Counted from the first letter of the stretch, positions 43,029-51,786 are shown. The stretch: 64,000 nucleotides of DNA from Bradyrhizobium semiaridum (GCF_020329505.1 NZ_JAGKJJ010000002.1:434001-498000), one strand, 5' to 3'. Numbers and translations are program-made. The notes: generated by a model from the sequence alone, not told the origin.

Positions 43029-44351
43029 TCACTCGTGGCGATGCATCGCGGATTCATGCTTGGTGTCGCGCATGGTCGCATAGATCAGCAGCGACAGAAA
43101 GATCATGCCGCTGAGATAGTAGTAGAAGTATTGCTCGTTGCCGGCGCTCTTGAAGGCGAGCGCGACCGCGGGCGCGGTGCCGCCGAAGATCGACACCGTG
43201 ATCGCATAGGGTAGGCCGACGCCGAGCGCGCGGACATTGGTCGGAAACAGCTCGGCCTTCACGATCGCGTTGATCGAGGTGTAGCCGGCAACGAAGATCC
43301 AGGCGCCGCAGATCAGGAGGAACGCCGTGAACGGCGACTTGGTCTCCTTCAGGGCGGTCAGGATCGGGACCGTCGCGAGCGTGCCGACGATGCCGAAGAA
43401 GATCAGCAGCGGCTTGCGGCCGATCCGGTCGGACAGTCCGCCATAGATCGGCTGCAGGATGGTCGCGAAGATCAGCGAGCCGAAGATCACGAAGGTGGTC
43501 TGGTCCTCGGTCAGGCCGACCGACAGCTTCACGAAGGTCTGCATGTAGGTGGTGAAGGTGTAGAACGCCGCGGTGCCGCCGGCGGTGAGGCCGACCACCA
43601 GCAGCAGTTCGCGCGGATAGTTCAACAGGCCGATGATCGAGCCGGTCGGTTTTGACACCTTCTTGGCTTCGACAAAGGCCTCGGTCTCGTGCAGGCCGCG
43701 CCGCATGACCGCCGCGACGATCGCGAGCAGCGCGCCGATCACGAACGGAATTCGCCAGCCCCAGGCTTTCAGCTCCTCGGGCGTCAAGAACACCTTCTGC
43801 AGCAACAGCAGCACGATGATCGCGGTGAGTTGGCCGCCGATCAGGGTGACGTATTGGAAGCTGGAGTAAAAGCCGCGATGCTTGGGATCGGCGACCTCGC
43901 TGAGATAGGTGGCGCTGGCGCCATATTCGCCCCCTAAGCTGAGGCCCTCGATGATGCGGGCCAGCGCCAGGATCGCCGGAGCGGCAATGCCGATGGTCTC
44001 GTAGGTCGGCGTCACCGCGATGATCAGCGAGCCGAAGCACATGCAGACCACCGACAGCGTCAGCGACAGCCGGCGGCCGTAGCGGTCGGCGATGAAGCCG
44101 AACAGCCAGCCGCCGAGCGGGCGCATCAGGAACGTCGCCGCGAACAGCACTGCGGCGTTGAGCTGCTGCACCACCGGGTCGCTGTGCGGAAAGAATGCCG
44201 GCGCGAAATACAGCGCAAACGCCGTATAGGCGTAGAAATCATACCACTCGACGAGATTGCCGACCGACCCGATGAAGATCGCCTTCACGCGCCGCTCGAC
44301 GTCGTGGATGTCGAGATGATCGCTCGCGGGCTGAGCGGTTTGATCGGTCAT
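43029..44351 (-). CDS. MFS transporter, MHS (metabolite:H+ symporter) family
   Basis: A 440-aa transporter like KgtP/ShiA. N-terminal IGSVGNLVEWYDFYAYTAFA is the MHS hallmark, the loop RYGRRLSLTL and later SDRIGRKPLL are the MFS motif repeats, and about 12 hydrophobic segments follow. The ATG at 44351 (MTDQTAQPASDHLDIHDVER) has AAAGG close upstream; the ORF's earlier start is not needed. It is the first gene of a likely operon with the molybdenum enzyme. Substrates in the family are organic acids and osmolytes. Confidence 0.92.
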   Translation of the reverse strand: MTDQTAQPASDHLDIHDVERRVKAIFIGSVGNLVEWYDFYAYTAFALYFAPAFFPHSDPVVQQLNAAVLFAATFLMRPLGGWLFGFIADRYGRRLSLTLSVVCMCFGSLIIAVTPTYETIGIAAPAILALARIIEGLSLGGEYGASATYLSEVADPKHRGFYSSFQYVTLIGGQLTAIIVLLLLQKVFLTPEELKAWGWRIPFVIGALLAIVAAVMRRGLHETEAFVEAKKVSKPTGSIIGLLNYPRELLLVVGLTAGGTAAFYTFTTYMQTFVKLSVGLTEDQTTFVIFGSLIFATILQPIYGGLSDRIGRKPLLIFFGIVGTLATVPILTALKETKSPFTAFLLICGAWIFVAGYTSINAIVKAELFPTNVRALGVGLPYAITVSIFGGTAPAVALAFKSAGNEQYFYYYLSGMIFLSLLIYATMRDTKHESAMHRHE

Positions 44352-44438
44352 ATAGCCTTTGCTCCCGGACTCGTCGGTTCGATTCCGGGGCAAGCTACCT
44401 CATTTGTGTGGTGCGATGTAACTGCTCTTCCGCCCGGC

Positions 44439-45665
44439 TCAGGAACCCTTGCCAAACAGAACCGGCAGTTGACGCGGACCGCGCACCGTGCCTTCGGACC
44501 AGGTCACCTTGCCGGCCGGATCGAGGCGGAAATCCGGGATCCGCTTCAGCCATTCCTCGATCGCCACCGTCATCTCCATCCGCGCCAGATTGGAACCGAC
44601 GCAACGGTGGATGCCGAGGCCGAAGGCGGCGTGGCGGTTCTCCTTGCGGTCGATCACCACCTTGTCGGCATCGGGGAACATCGCGGGGTCGCGGTTCGCC
44701 GCCGGAAACGACAGCAGCACCATGTTGCCCGACTTCACCGGGCAGCCGGAGATCGTGGTGTCCTTCATCACCTCGCGCGCCATCGTCACCGGCGAATAGG
44801 CGCGCAGGAACTCCTCGATCGCGGTCGGCATCAGTTCGGGCTCGGCGACCAGCCGCTCGCGGTCGGCGGGTGTCTTTGCGAGGTGCCAGAGCGAGGAGCC
44901 GATCGCGCTCCAGGTGGTGTCGATGCCGGCGATCAGGAGCAGCCGCAGCGAGCCGAGCACGTGCTCGTCGGAGAGCGGCTGGCCGTCCGGCCCCTTCGCG
45001 CGCATCAGCTGCGAGATCAGATCGTCGCCCGGCTCGAGCTTGCGCTGCTCGAGATGGGCCATGAAGTAGCCGGTCATCTCGCGCACGCCGCTCATTAGCT
45101 CGTTGTCGTCCTTGATGCCGAGCTCGAGGATCTGGTGGATCCACTTGATGAAGAGGTCGCCGTCCTTCTCAGGAATCCCGAGCATGTGCGCGATCGCGCG
45201 CACCGGGACGTGCTTGGTGTAGCGCGCGGCGGCGTCGCAGCCGCCATCCTTGATGAACGCGTCGATCAGCTCGTTGCAGATCGCGCGCACCCGCGGCTCC
45301 AGCCGCTTCATCGCGTCCGGCGTGAACGGCGGCAGCAGCACCTGCTTGGCGGGCTTGTGCTCCGGCGGATCCGACGTGATCGGCGGCGCACGCGCGGTGA
45401 TCTCGGGACGGACGTCGCGCACGATCACCCTGCGCGAGGAGAAGTGCTCGGTGTCGTAAGCGATCTCCTTCACCGCCTGGTAGGTGGTCGGCATGTAGCA
45501 GCCGAGAAAGCGCTCGGTGTGCACCACCGGCGAGGCCGTACGCAGCATCTCCCAGATCGGGAACGGATCTTCGGTCCAGGCCGGATCGGTGTGGTCGAAA
45601 TCGTTGACCCAGTCGGTGACCGGGGGATGTTCGGGCAGATAGCTTGCGGACGGGGAATCGGACAT
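44439..45665 (-). CDS. Cytochrome P450
   Basis: A 408-aa soluble bacterial P450. I-helix AGIDTTWSAIGSSLWHLA, ExxR helix IEEFLRAYSPV, heme region FGLGIHRCVGSNLARMEM with the Cys ligand at about residue 355. The ATG at 45665 starts MSDSPSASYLPEHPPVTDWV. It needs outside electrons, and the [3Fe-4S] ferredoxin gene 52 bp upstream is the natural donor. No reductase gene is in this window. Substrate unknown; the neighbouring amidase and regulator do not settle it. Confidence 0.94.
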   Translation of the reverse strand: MSDSPSASYLPEHPPVTDWVNDFDHTDPAWTEDPFPIWEMLRTASPVVHTERFLGCYMPTTYQAVKEIAYDTEHFSSRRVIVRDVRPEITARAPPITSDPPEHKPAKQVLLPPFTPDAMKRLEPRVRAICNELIDAFIKDGGCDAAARYTKHVPVRAIAHMLGIPEKDGDLFIKWIHQILELGIKDDNELMSGVREMTGYFMAHLEQRKLEPGDDLISQLMRAKGPDGQPLSDEHVLGSLRLLLIAGIDTTWSAIGSSLWHLAKTPADRERLVAEPELMPTAIEEFLRAYSPVTMAREVMKDTTISGCPVKSGNMVLLSFPAANRDPAMFPDADKVVIDRKENRHAAFGLGIHRCVGSNLARMEMTVAIEEWLKRIPDFRLDPAGKVTWSEGTVRGPRQLPVLFGKGS

Positions 45666-45717
45666 CAGCGCGTTTCCTTCTCGTTCGATCAAATGCGGGC
45701 CGGCGGCACGGCTGGCG

Positions 45718-45924
45718 CTACTCCTCGGTGACCTCGATCGCGATTTCCGGGCAGTTGGTCTGCGCGAGCCACGCCTTGTCCTCGAGGCCCTCAGGCACCA
45801 CGCCGTCGCCGGCTTCATGGGCGTTGCCGTACTCGTCGAGCTCGAACAGTTCGGGGGCGAGTGATTTGCAGCGGGCGTGACCCTGGCATTTGTCCTGGTC
45901 GACGCGGATTCTGAGCTTGGACAT
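45718..45924 (-). CDS. [3Fe-4S] ferredoxin
   Basis: A 68-aa ferredoxin read from the ATG at 45924 (MSKLRIRVDQDKCQGHARCK). Three Cys, at about residues 13, 19 and 58, follow the C-X5-C...C-P pattern of [3Fe-4S] ferredoxins that serve P450s; the fourth ligand of [4Fe-4S] types is missing. A longer in-frame start adds an unlikely basic tail. Directly precedes the P450 gene; together they are a class I-type system lacking its reductase. The gene is divergent from tetR with a 178-bp gap. Confidence 0.9.
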   Translation of the reverse strand: MSKLRIRVDQDKCQGHARCKSLAPELFELDEYGNAHEAGDGVVPEGLEDKAWLAQTNCPEIAIEVTEE

Positions 45925-45989
45925 GCAAGCACTCTCCCTCAGGGCTCGCGCGCAACGGGGCGCGCCGGGTTTCCTCTTTTTTTCCCTTT

Positions 45990-46004
45990 GCAAGTTTACC
46001 TTGC
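45990..46004. promoter_or_regulatory. Inverted repeat between ferredoxin and TetR genes
   Basis: GCAAG-TTTAC-CTTGC, with an AT-rich stretch near 46035-46058 (AGTATATTACATTATC) further on. This divergent gap must hold both promoters; either dyad could be the TetR operator. Low certainty. Confidence 0.3.
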
Positions 46005-46102
46005 TTGGACGGGCGGCTCCTTAACCGGATCGCCAAGTTATAGTATATTACATTATCGTCGGGCTTGCGCGTCAAGCGAAAATTCAGTGATGTCAAACTG
46101 CA

Positions 46103-46735
46103 ATGGGACAAATCGTTCGTAAGCCGTTCAAGACCTACCACCATGGCGACCTGCGCGAGGCGCTGATCCAGGCTGCCCTGCGCGAGGTCGAGCTCGGCGG
46201 GCCCGAAGCGATCAGCATCAAGGCGCTGGCCAAGCAGCTCGGCGTCTCGCAACCAGCGCCATACCGGCATTTCGCCGACCGCGACGCGCTGCTGCAGGCG
46301 GTGACGGCGGAGGCGTTCCGGCAGTTCAACGTCATCATGCGCGAGGCGATCGAGGCGTCGGAGGAGGGTTCGAAGCTGTCGCGCTTCGCCCAGGCCGCGC
46401 TGGCGTTCGGCCTGCAGCGCCACGGCATCTACCGGCTGATGTTCGCCTCGCGAACCATGGCCTGCGCGCCGGAGGGGAGCGAATTGCACACCGCGGCGAT
46501 GGACACGCTGGCGCTGCTGATCGAATCGTTCGAGGCGCCGGCGGTCGGGCTGTTGCGCGAGCGTCAGGCGCTGAAGATCTGGGCCGGGCTGCATGGCATC
46601 GTGATGCTCGCCGAGCAGGGCCTGCTCACCGGCGAGAGCGCCAAGATCAGCCGCGAGGAGCTGCTGGACGAGATCGTCGAGCAGACCAAGCAGGCACTCA
46701 CCATCGCGCTGAAGGCGGCGGGAGAGCAGGCGTAA
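46103..46735 (+). CDS. TetR/AcrR family transcriptional regulator
   Basis: A 210-aa repressor. The HTH is at about residues 15-60 with ISIKALAKQLGVSQPAPYRH and FADRDALLQAVTAEAF; the C-terminal ligand domain has HGIYRLMFASRTMACAPEGS. The ATG at 46103 starts MGQIVRKPFKTYHHGDLREA. Divergent from the ferredoxin-P450 pair, which it probably controls. Its 3' part is overlapped on the other strand by the damaged end of an amidase reading frame. Confidence 0.9.
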   Translation: MGQIVRKPFKTYHHGDLREALIQAALREVELGGPEAISIKALAKQLGVSQPAPYRHFADRDALLQAVTAEAFRQFNVIMREAIEASEEGSKLSRFAQAALAFGLQRHGIYRLMFASRTMACAPEGSELHTAAMDTLALLIESFEAPAVGLLRERQALKIWAGLHGIVMLAEQGLLTGESAKISREELLDEIVEQTKQALTIALKAAGEQA

Positions 46736-48009
46736 GTCGCTCGTCTCGCGACTGACCGCAATGACGCGGTGGAGAGTGAGGCTCTATCTCGGCGGCCTCG
46801 GATCGAGTCGAACTTTTTGCCGTCGCATTCGGCGACGTAGCGGTTCTCGACCGGGAACGGCGGCACGATCGTCGCCGGCGCCAGCAGCAGATCGTATGTG
46901 TCGAAGAATTCGAGCGTGCGCGCGGCCAGCGCTACGCGCTGTGCCTCGGCGCGCTCGAGCTGCTCGACCGTGAGCTTGAGGCCTTCCTCGATATTCCAGA
47001 TCACCTCGGGCTTCAGCAAGTTGCGCTTGGTGCGCAGCAGCTGGGCCTTGCTGATCGCGAAATCGAAGGCGCGCAGCACATGGAAGCATTCATGGGCCTC
47101 GCGCAGGTCAGGATGCGCTTCCTGGACGATCGCGCCTAGCTCGGCAAAGCGCTCGGCCGCCTTGCGGGTCACCACCTTGACCTCGGGATCGACAGGCGTG
47201 ATGCCGAGATCGGGCGAATAGGCGATCCGCTTCGGCTTGCTGCCCGAGCGCGCGGCCGACAGGAACGACGTCGCGGGCGAAGGCAGCGACAGCGGATCGC
47301 CGGGATGCTCGCCGCTCATCGCGTCGAGCAGCAGCGCGAGATCCTCGACATTGCGCGCCATCGGGCCCTGGACGCCGAGATTGCGATCGACCGCGGCGGA
47401 GACCGTATGCGCAACGCGGCCGATGCTGGGCCGCAGGCCGACGATGCCGCAGAAGCTCGCCGGATTGCGCAAACTGCCGCCCATGTCGGAACCATGCGCC
47501 AGCCAGGCCGTGCCGGTCGCCAGCGCCACTGCCGCGCCGCCGGAGGAGCCGGCAGCCGAGCGCGACGTATCCCAGGGATTGCGGGTGAAGCCGAACACCT
47601 CGTTGAAGGTGTTGGCGCCGGCGCCGAATTCCGGCGTGTTCGACTTGGCGTAGATCACGCCGCCATTTTCTTCGAGGCGCTCGACCAGGATGTCTGACTT
47701 CGCGGGGACGTTGTCCTTGTAGATCGGCGAGCCTTGCGTCGTCAGCACGCCGGCGACATTGGTGAGATCCTTGATCGGCACCGGCAGGCCGGCGAGCAGG
47801 CCGCGCTCGGCAGCCGGCTTTTGCATCAGGGCCTTGGCATGGCTGCGGGCGCGGTCGAAGCAAAGCGTGGGCAGGGCATTGACCTTGCCGTCGACTTCCG
47901 CAATGCGCTTTTCCAGCACATCGAGCAGGTCAAGCGGCGTGACGTCGCCGGCCTTCAATTTGTCGACGACGGCGCATGCCGTTTCCCGTACCAAGCCTTG
48001 ATCAGCCAT
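46564..48009 (-). CDS. Amidase, C-terminus replaced (probable degraded gene)
   Basis: A 481-aa reading whose first about 400 residues are a good amidase: LAGLPVPIKDLTN with the catalytic Lys, AAGSSGGAAVALATGTAW with the cis-Ser and SDMGGSLRNPASFCG with the nucleophile. After ECDGKKFD (about residue 401, position 46807) the frame becomes Ser/Arg-rich and simply reads the antisense of tetR. Normal family members have a further 70-80 residues there. Between the break and the tetR stop lies CGCAATGACG (46758-46767), a scrap of a family-A repeat. The start at 48009 follows a reasonable SD. Probably not functional. Confidence 0.75.
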   Translation of the reverse strand: MADQGLVRETACAVVDKLKAGDVTPLDLLDVLEKRIAEVDGKVNALPTLCFDRARSHAKALMQKPAAERGLLAGLPVPIKDLTNVAGVLTTQGSPIYKDNVPAKSDILVERLEENGGVIYAKSNTPEFGAGANTFNEVFGFTRNPWDTSRSAAGSSGGAAVALATGTAWLAHGSDMGGSLRNPASFCGIVGLRPSIGRVAHTVSAAVDRNLGVQGPMARNVEDLALLLDAMSGEHPGDPLSLPSPATSFLSAARSGSKPKRIAYSPDLGITPVDPEVKVVTRKAAERFAELGAIVQEAHPDLREAHECFHVLRAFDFAISKAQLLRTKRNLLKPEVIWNIEEGLKLTVEQLERAEAQRVALAARTLEFFDTYDLLLAPATIVPPFPVENRYVAECDGKKFDSIRGRRDRASLSTASLRSVARRATYACSPAAFSAMVSACLVCSTISSSSSSRLILALSPVSRPCSASITMPCSPAQIFSA

Positions 48010-48141
48010 GCGCCGTTGCTCCTGTTGGTTTTGCTTGCAAGTGCTGTAGAACATTTTCCGCCGTCGTGGCAATGCGACGAAAACCGAGAGAGACGCTGAT
48101 CAGGCAGTCGTTTGAAAGGACGAGCGTCTGAAGCTGCGAAT

Positions 48142-48230
48142 CGTAGCCCGGATGAAGCGAAGCGCAATCCGGGATTCTTGCACGTGGTGAGGCGAACCCC
48201 GGATTTCGCTGCGCTTCATCCGGGCTACGA
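48142..48230. repeat. Palindromic repeat, family C, long form
   Basis: Outer arms CGTAGCCCGGAT and ATCCGGGCTACG as at 20826-20862, with inner GAAGCGAAGCGCAATCCGGG and CCCCGGATTTCGCTGCGCTT, making a two-part hairpin. Confidence 0.85.
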
Positions 48231-48255
48231 AGCTCAGGCGAAAATACATCCCGTC

Positions 48256-48336
48256 CGTCATTGCGAGCGAAGGGAAGCAATCCATCTTCCCGCATGCGCG
48301 GTGGGATGGATTGCTGCGCTCGGCTCGCAATGCCGG
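48256..48336. repeat. Palindromic repeat, family A, full form
   Basis: CGTCATTGCGAGCGAAGGG, AAGCAATCCATC, then GGATGGATTGCTGCG and CTCGCAATGCCGG. The centre CCCGCATGCG matches the segment at 37174. Confidence 0.85.
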
Positions 48337-48351
48337 GGAGAGAGTGGGGAC

Positions 48352-49128
48352 CTAACCCCACCCCGCGCTGATGCCGCCGTCCACCGTGTAGATCACGCCC
48401 GACGTATACCCGGCGCGGTCCGACGCCAGGAATGCCATCAGGTCGCCGATCTCGCGTGCATGGGCGGGGCGGCCGAGCGGCAGGCTCTTCTGGAATTCCT
48501 TGTAGCGGTTCTCGTCGCCGAACTGATGCTTGGCGCGGGTCTTCAGCAGCGTGACGTGGCGGTCGGTGCCGACCGGGCCGGGATTGATGCCGACGACGCG
48601 GATGTTGTCGGCGAGGCTCTTGCCGCCGAGCGCGCGGGTGAAGGCCATCAGCGCCGCATTGCCGGCGCTGCCGCAGATGTAATTGGCGTCGAACTTCTCG
48701 CCGGCCGCGCCGATGTCGTTGACGATCACGCCGCCGCCGCGCGCCTTCATCTGGGCGTAGATCTGCCGGGTCAGGTTGATATAGCCGAACACCTTCAGCT
48801 CCCAGGCATGGCGCCAGGTCGCCTCGTCGATCTTGTCGATCGAGCCGCCGGGGATGTCGCCGGCGTTGTTGACGAGGATGTCGATGTCGGCGGCCTCCTT
48901 CGCCAGCCGGGCGAGATCGTCGGATTTGCGCAGATCGACCACGCTGGTCGCGGCATCGACCTGGTGTGCGGAACGCAGCCGTTCGGCGAGCGCCTTGAGC
49001 TGTTCGCCGTTGCGCGCGGCGAGCAGCAGGTGGGCGCCTTCCTCGGCAAAGGCCTCGGCGGCGGCCGCGCCAATGCCCTTGGAGGCGCCGGTAATCAGGA
49101 CACGCTTGCCGCGCAGATGCAGATCCAT
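48352..49128 (-). CDS. SDR family oxidoreductase with an atypical active site
   Basis: A 258-aa short-chain dehydrogenase. NAD(P)-binding TGASKGIG is at residues 13-20 and NNAG at 87-90. The catalytic Tyr is kept at about residue 150 (NYICGSAGNAALM), but the position of the Lys in YxxxK is Ser154, and the preceding Ser is replaced (VIVNDIG). The normal Asn (KVFG region) is also changed. Such SDR-like proteins exist; they may use another mechanism or only bind. The ATG at 49128 is used. Divergent from the tartrate-dehydrogenase-like gene. Confidence 0.85.
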   Translation of the reverse strand: MDLHLRGKRVLITGASKGIGAAAAEAFAEEGAHLLLAARNGEQLKALAERLRSAHQVDAATSVVDLRKSDDLARLAKEAADIDILVNNAGDIPGGSIDKIDEATWRHAWELKVFGYINLTRQIYAQMKARGGGVIVNDIGAAGEKFDANYICGSAGNAALMAFTRALGGKSLADNIRVVGINPGPVGTDRHVTLLKTRAKHQFGDENRYKEFQKSLPLGRPAHAREIGDLMAFLASDRAGYTSGVIYTVDGGISAGWG

Positions 49129-49296
49129 GGGATGTCTCGCTTGGTATGAGGAGCGGATATCGGCGAATTTGGTGGGGCAGGGTCGCGCTGCGGTCAACAC
49201 TGCACTGCAGCGTTGCGCCGGCGCGAAGTTTGGTCCATTGCAGGGCGATCAGGATAGGCGGCTTGGCCGGCCGGGCAAATCACAAGGGTGTTCTCG

Positions 49297-50376
49297 ATGG
49301 TTAGCGCGAAGAAGCAGTATCGGATTGCGGTCATTCCCGGCGACGGCATCGGCAAGGAAGTGATGCCGGAAGGGCTGCGGGTGATCGAGGCGGCGGCCAG
49401 GAAGCACGGCGTGTCCGTGCAGTTCGATCATTTCGACTTCGCCTCCTACGACTACTACGAGAAGCACGGCGAGATGATGCCGGAGGACTGGAAGGCACAG
49501 ATCGGCAAGCACGACGCGATCTATTTCGGCGCGGTCGGCTGGCCGGCGAAGATTCCGGATCACATCTCGCTGTGGGGCTCGCTGATCAAGTTCCGTCGCG
49601 AGTTCGACCAGTACGTCAATCTGCGGCCGGTGCGGCTGATGCCCGGCGTGCCGTCGCCGCTGGCGAACCGCAAGCCCGGCGACATCGATTTCTGGGTGGT
49701 GCGCGAGAACACCGAGGGCGAGTATTCCTCGGTCGGCGGCCGCATGTTCCCGGACACCGACCGCGAGTTCGTGACGCAGCAGACGGTGATGACGCGCATC
49801 GGCGTCGACCGCATCCTGAAATTCGCCTTCGACCTCGCGCAGTCGCGGCCGAAGAAGCATCTGACCTCGGCGACCAAGTCGAACGGCATCTCCATCACCA
49901 TGCCCTATTGGGACGAGCGCGTCGAGGCGATGGCGAAGAAGTATCCCGGCGTGAAGTGGGACAAGTACCACATCGACATCCTGACTGCGAATTTCGTGCT
50001 GCATCCGGACTGGTTCGACGTCGTGGTCGGCTCCAACCTGTTCGGCGACATCCTCTCCGATCTCGGCCCGGCCTGCACCGGCACGATCGGCATCGCGCCA
50101 TCGGGCAACATCAATCCGGAAGGCAACTTCCCGAGCGTGTTCGAGCCGGTGCACGGCTCGGCGCCCGATATCGCCGGCCAGGGCATCGCCAATCCGATCG
50201 GCATGATCTGGTCCGGCGCGATGATGCTCGAGCATCTCGGCGAGAAGCAGGCTGCGGACGCCATCGTCGGCGCGATCGAGCGTACGCTCGGCGAACGCAC
50301 GCTGCGCACCCGCGACCTCGGCGGCAACGCCGACACGACGGCGTGCGGCAAGGCCGTCGCGGAAATGGTGGATTGA
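49297..50376 (+). CDS. Tartrate dehydrogenase-like, isocitrate/isopropylmalate dehydrogenase family
   Basis: A 359-aa NAD-dependent beta-decarboxylating dehydrogenase. YRIAVIPGDGIGKEVMPEGL, FRREFDQYVNLRPVRLMPGV, WVVRENTEGEYSSVGGRMF and the Asp-rich metal site GSNLFGDILSDLGP are typical; the SLWGSLIKFRREFD segment matches tartrate dehydrogenases (and D-malate dehydrogenases) rather than isopropylmalate dehydrogenase. The ATG at 49297 has AAGGG 8 bp upstream; GTG at 49288 is possible. A family-D repeat follows. Confidence 0.88.
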   Translation: MVSAKKQYRIAVIPGDGIGKEVMPEGLRVIEAAARKHGVSVQFDHFDFASYDYYEKHGEMMPEDWKAQIGKHDAIYFGAVGWPAKIPDHISLWGSLIKFRREFDQYVNLRPVRLMPGVPSPLANRKPGDIDFWVVRENTEGEYSSVGGRMFPDTDREFVTQQTVMTRIGVDRILKFAFDLAQSRPKKHLTSATKSNGISITMPYWDERVEAMAKKYPGVKWDKYHIDILTANFVLHPDWFDVVVGSNLFGDILSDLGPACTGTIGIAPSGNINPEGNFPSVFEPVHGSAPDIAGQGIANPIGMIWSGAMMLEHLGEKQAADAIVGAIERTLGERTLRTRDLGGNADTTACGKAVAEMVD

Positions 50377-50384
50377 TCCGTCTT

Positions 50385-50520
50385 ACCCTCTCCACTTGTG
50401 GGAGAGGGTGGCTTCGATGCGGGAAGCATCGAAGCCGGGTGAGGGGTTTCTCTCCGCGGATGCAGACCCCTCATCCGGCTCGCATCGATCCGAGCCACCT
50501 TCTCCACAAGGGGAGAAGGG
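50385..50520. repeat. Palindromic repeat, family D
   Basis: ACCCTCTCC...GGAGAGGGT (50385-50409), GGGTGAGGGG and CCCCTCATCC, and a terminal CTTCTCCACAAGGGGAGAAG form a multi-stem element after the dehydrogenase gene, before the convergent 138-aa gene. Confidence 0.85.
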
Positions 50521-50539
50521 AAGAGGCCATCCCAACGCA

Positions 50540-50956
50540 TCACGGCTGCTTCACCGCGATGAACGAGGCGACATAGCCTGCGGGTGCGGAGCCGTGCGGC
50601 TTGGCGCGGATGACCGATCCGACCAGCGCCGGCACCTGGTTGATGCCGTTGGGCCACTGATGCGCGAGCTGGGCGTTGTAGTCGTATTCCCAGCCTTCGG
50701 TTCCGAGATTGGTCCGGCCGGTGCCGACGATCTGGACCGCGAGCGGCGTCGTTGCGGTGGCGAGCTGGATGGTGCCCTTCAATGCGAGCCCGCCGCTGCC
50801 CCAATCGATCATGCCGCTGAGCTCCGTCCCCGATATCTCGAATGTGAACTCGGCCTCGGCGAAGATCAGCCGCAGCGCCTTCTCGGCGTCGTCGCCGACC
50901 GGGGCGGGATCGTTGTGAAAGCTGCGATAGGTCCACTTGCCGCTGATATCGGTCAT
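50540..50956 (-). CDS. Conserved-looking protein of unknown function in the tyrosinase operon
   Basis: A 138-aa protein starting MTDISGKWTYRSFHNDPAPV, without a signal peptide or membrane helix. The sequence alternates beta-type segments (FTFEISGTELSGMIDWGSGG, LALKGTIQLATAT) and has WEYDYNAQLAHQWP, suggesting a small beta-rich, lipocalin-like fold (inference). No Cys, so it is not an obvious metal carrier. It lies 64 bp after the DUF2182-like gene and on the same strand as the tyrosinase. Confidence 0.7.
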   Translation of the reverse strand: MTDISGKWTYRSFHNDPAPVGDDAEKALRLIFAEAEFTFEISGTELSGMIDWGSGGLALKGTIQLATATTPLAVQIVGTGRTNLGTEGWEYDYNAQLAHQWPNGINQVPALVGSVIRAKPHGSAPAGYVASFIAVKQP

Positions 50957-51020
50957 CGCGATCTCCTCTGTTCACGGTCGTTGCGAATTCACTACCTGAG
51001 CGGGCATTGCGTTGCCGGCG

Positions 51021-51782
51021 TCATCTGATCCACCTGAACAGCACCGGCACGACCGCCTGGCCGGGCAGGATGCGCCACGTCCACCGCGGTGGCCGCGGCG
51101 GCGCGAGGCGCTCAAGCTGCAAGGCAACGGACAGCGCGAACATCAGGGGGAGATGGAATGCCGGCGCCGTCAGCGGCAGCAGCATCGCCGGCGCGCAGAT
51201 CGCCGTGCACAACAGGCCGTGCGTCAGCCCGAACCGGATGCAGTCGCGATCGGCGGCAGCTCCGAAGGCGGAGAGGTTCGGCACGCGATGGCAGCGGTTG
51301 AGCATGCCCTGGCGCAGCGGCGCCGCCTGCCACAGCACCGCGATCGCGACCGCGATCACGAATGCCGGCAGCGCCGTGGCTTGGGCCAGCACCGTCATGG
51401 CGTTCGGCACGGCCAGCAGGATCGGGCCGACCGCGATCCAGACCAGGAGATAGGCCGCCGCGAACAGGCCGGCCGAACGGCCACGCCGCTGCACCAGACT
51501 GCGCAGCCGCAATTGCGAGATCGGCTGCGCCAGCTGCGGCGCAGTCATCGCTGCGACCATCAGGATCCAGAACAGGGCTGCCAGCATCGCGGTCGCACTG
51601 AGGCCATAGATCGTCGAGAACGCGGCGCCGGCGGTCACGAGGGTCGGCGACGGCGAGCAGAGTGCAACTGACGGCAATCCTTCGCTGCCGGCGGCGAGCA
51701 GCAGCCAGCAGCACAGGCTGGCAAATAGCAGCACCGGTGACGCCTGTCGGAGCGGCGTGGGCAACGGCACATGCGGCGACAT
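51021..51782 (-). CDS. DUF2182-like integral membrane protein
   Basis: A 253-aa membrane protein with about six hydrophobic segments. FWILMVAAMTAPQLAQPISQ and LFAAAYLLVWIAVGPILLAV fit the DUF2182 pattern (W..M..AMM.P and G(Y).(L)VW), and NRCHRVPNLSAFGAAADRDC plus THGLLCTAICAPAMLLPLTA has the Cys- and His-containing later region; this is a divergent member. DUF2182 is predicted metal-binding and has no proven function. It starts 4 bp after the tyrosinase stop, so it may supply copper to it (inference). Confidence 0.75.
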   Translation of the reverse strand: MSPHVPLPTPLRQASPVLLFASLCCWLLLAAGSEGLPSVALCSPSPTLVTAGAAFSTIYGLSATAMLAALFWILMVAAMTAPQLAQPISQLRLRSLVQRRGRSAGLFAAAYLLVWIAVGPILLAVPNAMTVLAQATALPAFVIAVAIAVLWQAAPLRQGMLNRCHRVPNLSAFGAAADRDCIRFGLTHGLLCTAICAPAMLLPLTAPAFHLPLMFALSVALQLERLAPPRPPRWTWRILPGQAVVPVLFRWIR

Positions 51783-51786
51783 GGCG

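Larger units (their letters stand above)
48010..48351. other. Repeat-filled gap, no gene
   Basis: This 342-bp stretch between the amidase start and the SDR stop holds two palindromic repeats (family C at 48142-48230 and family A at 48256-48336). The first about 130 bp should contain the promoter for the amidase on minus. No coding sequence was seen. Confidence 0.6.

Noticed and set aside
44376..44386. T-loop-like GGTTCGATTCC suggesting a tRNA
   Set aside because: No matching acceptor or anticodon stems can be drawn, the T-stem does not pair well, and it sits in the leader of the MFS gene.
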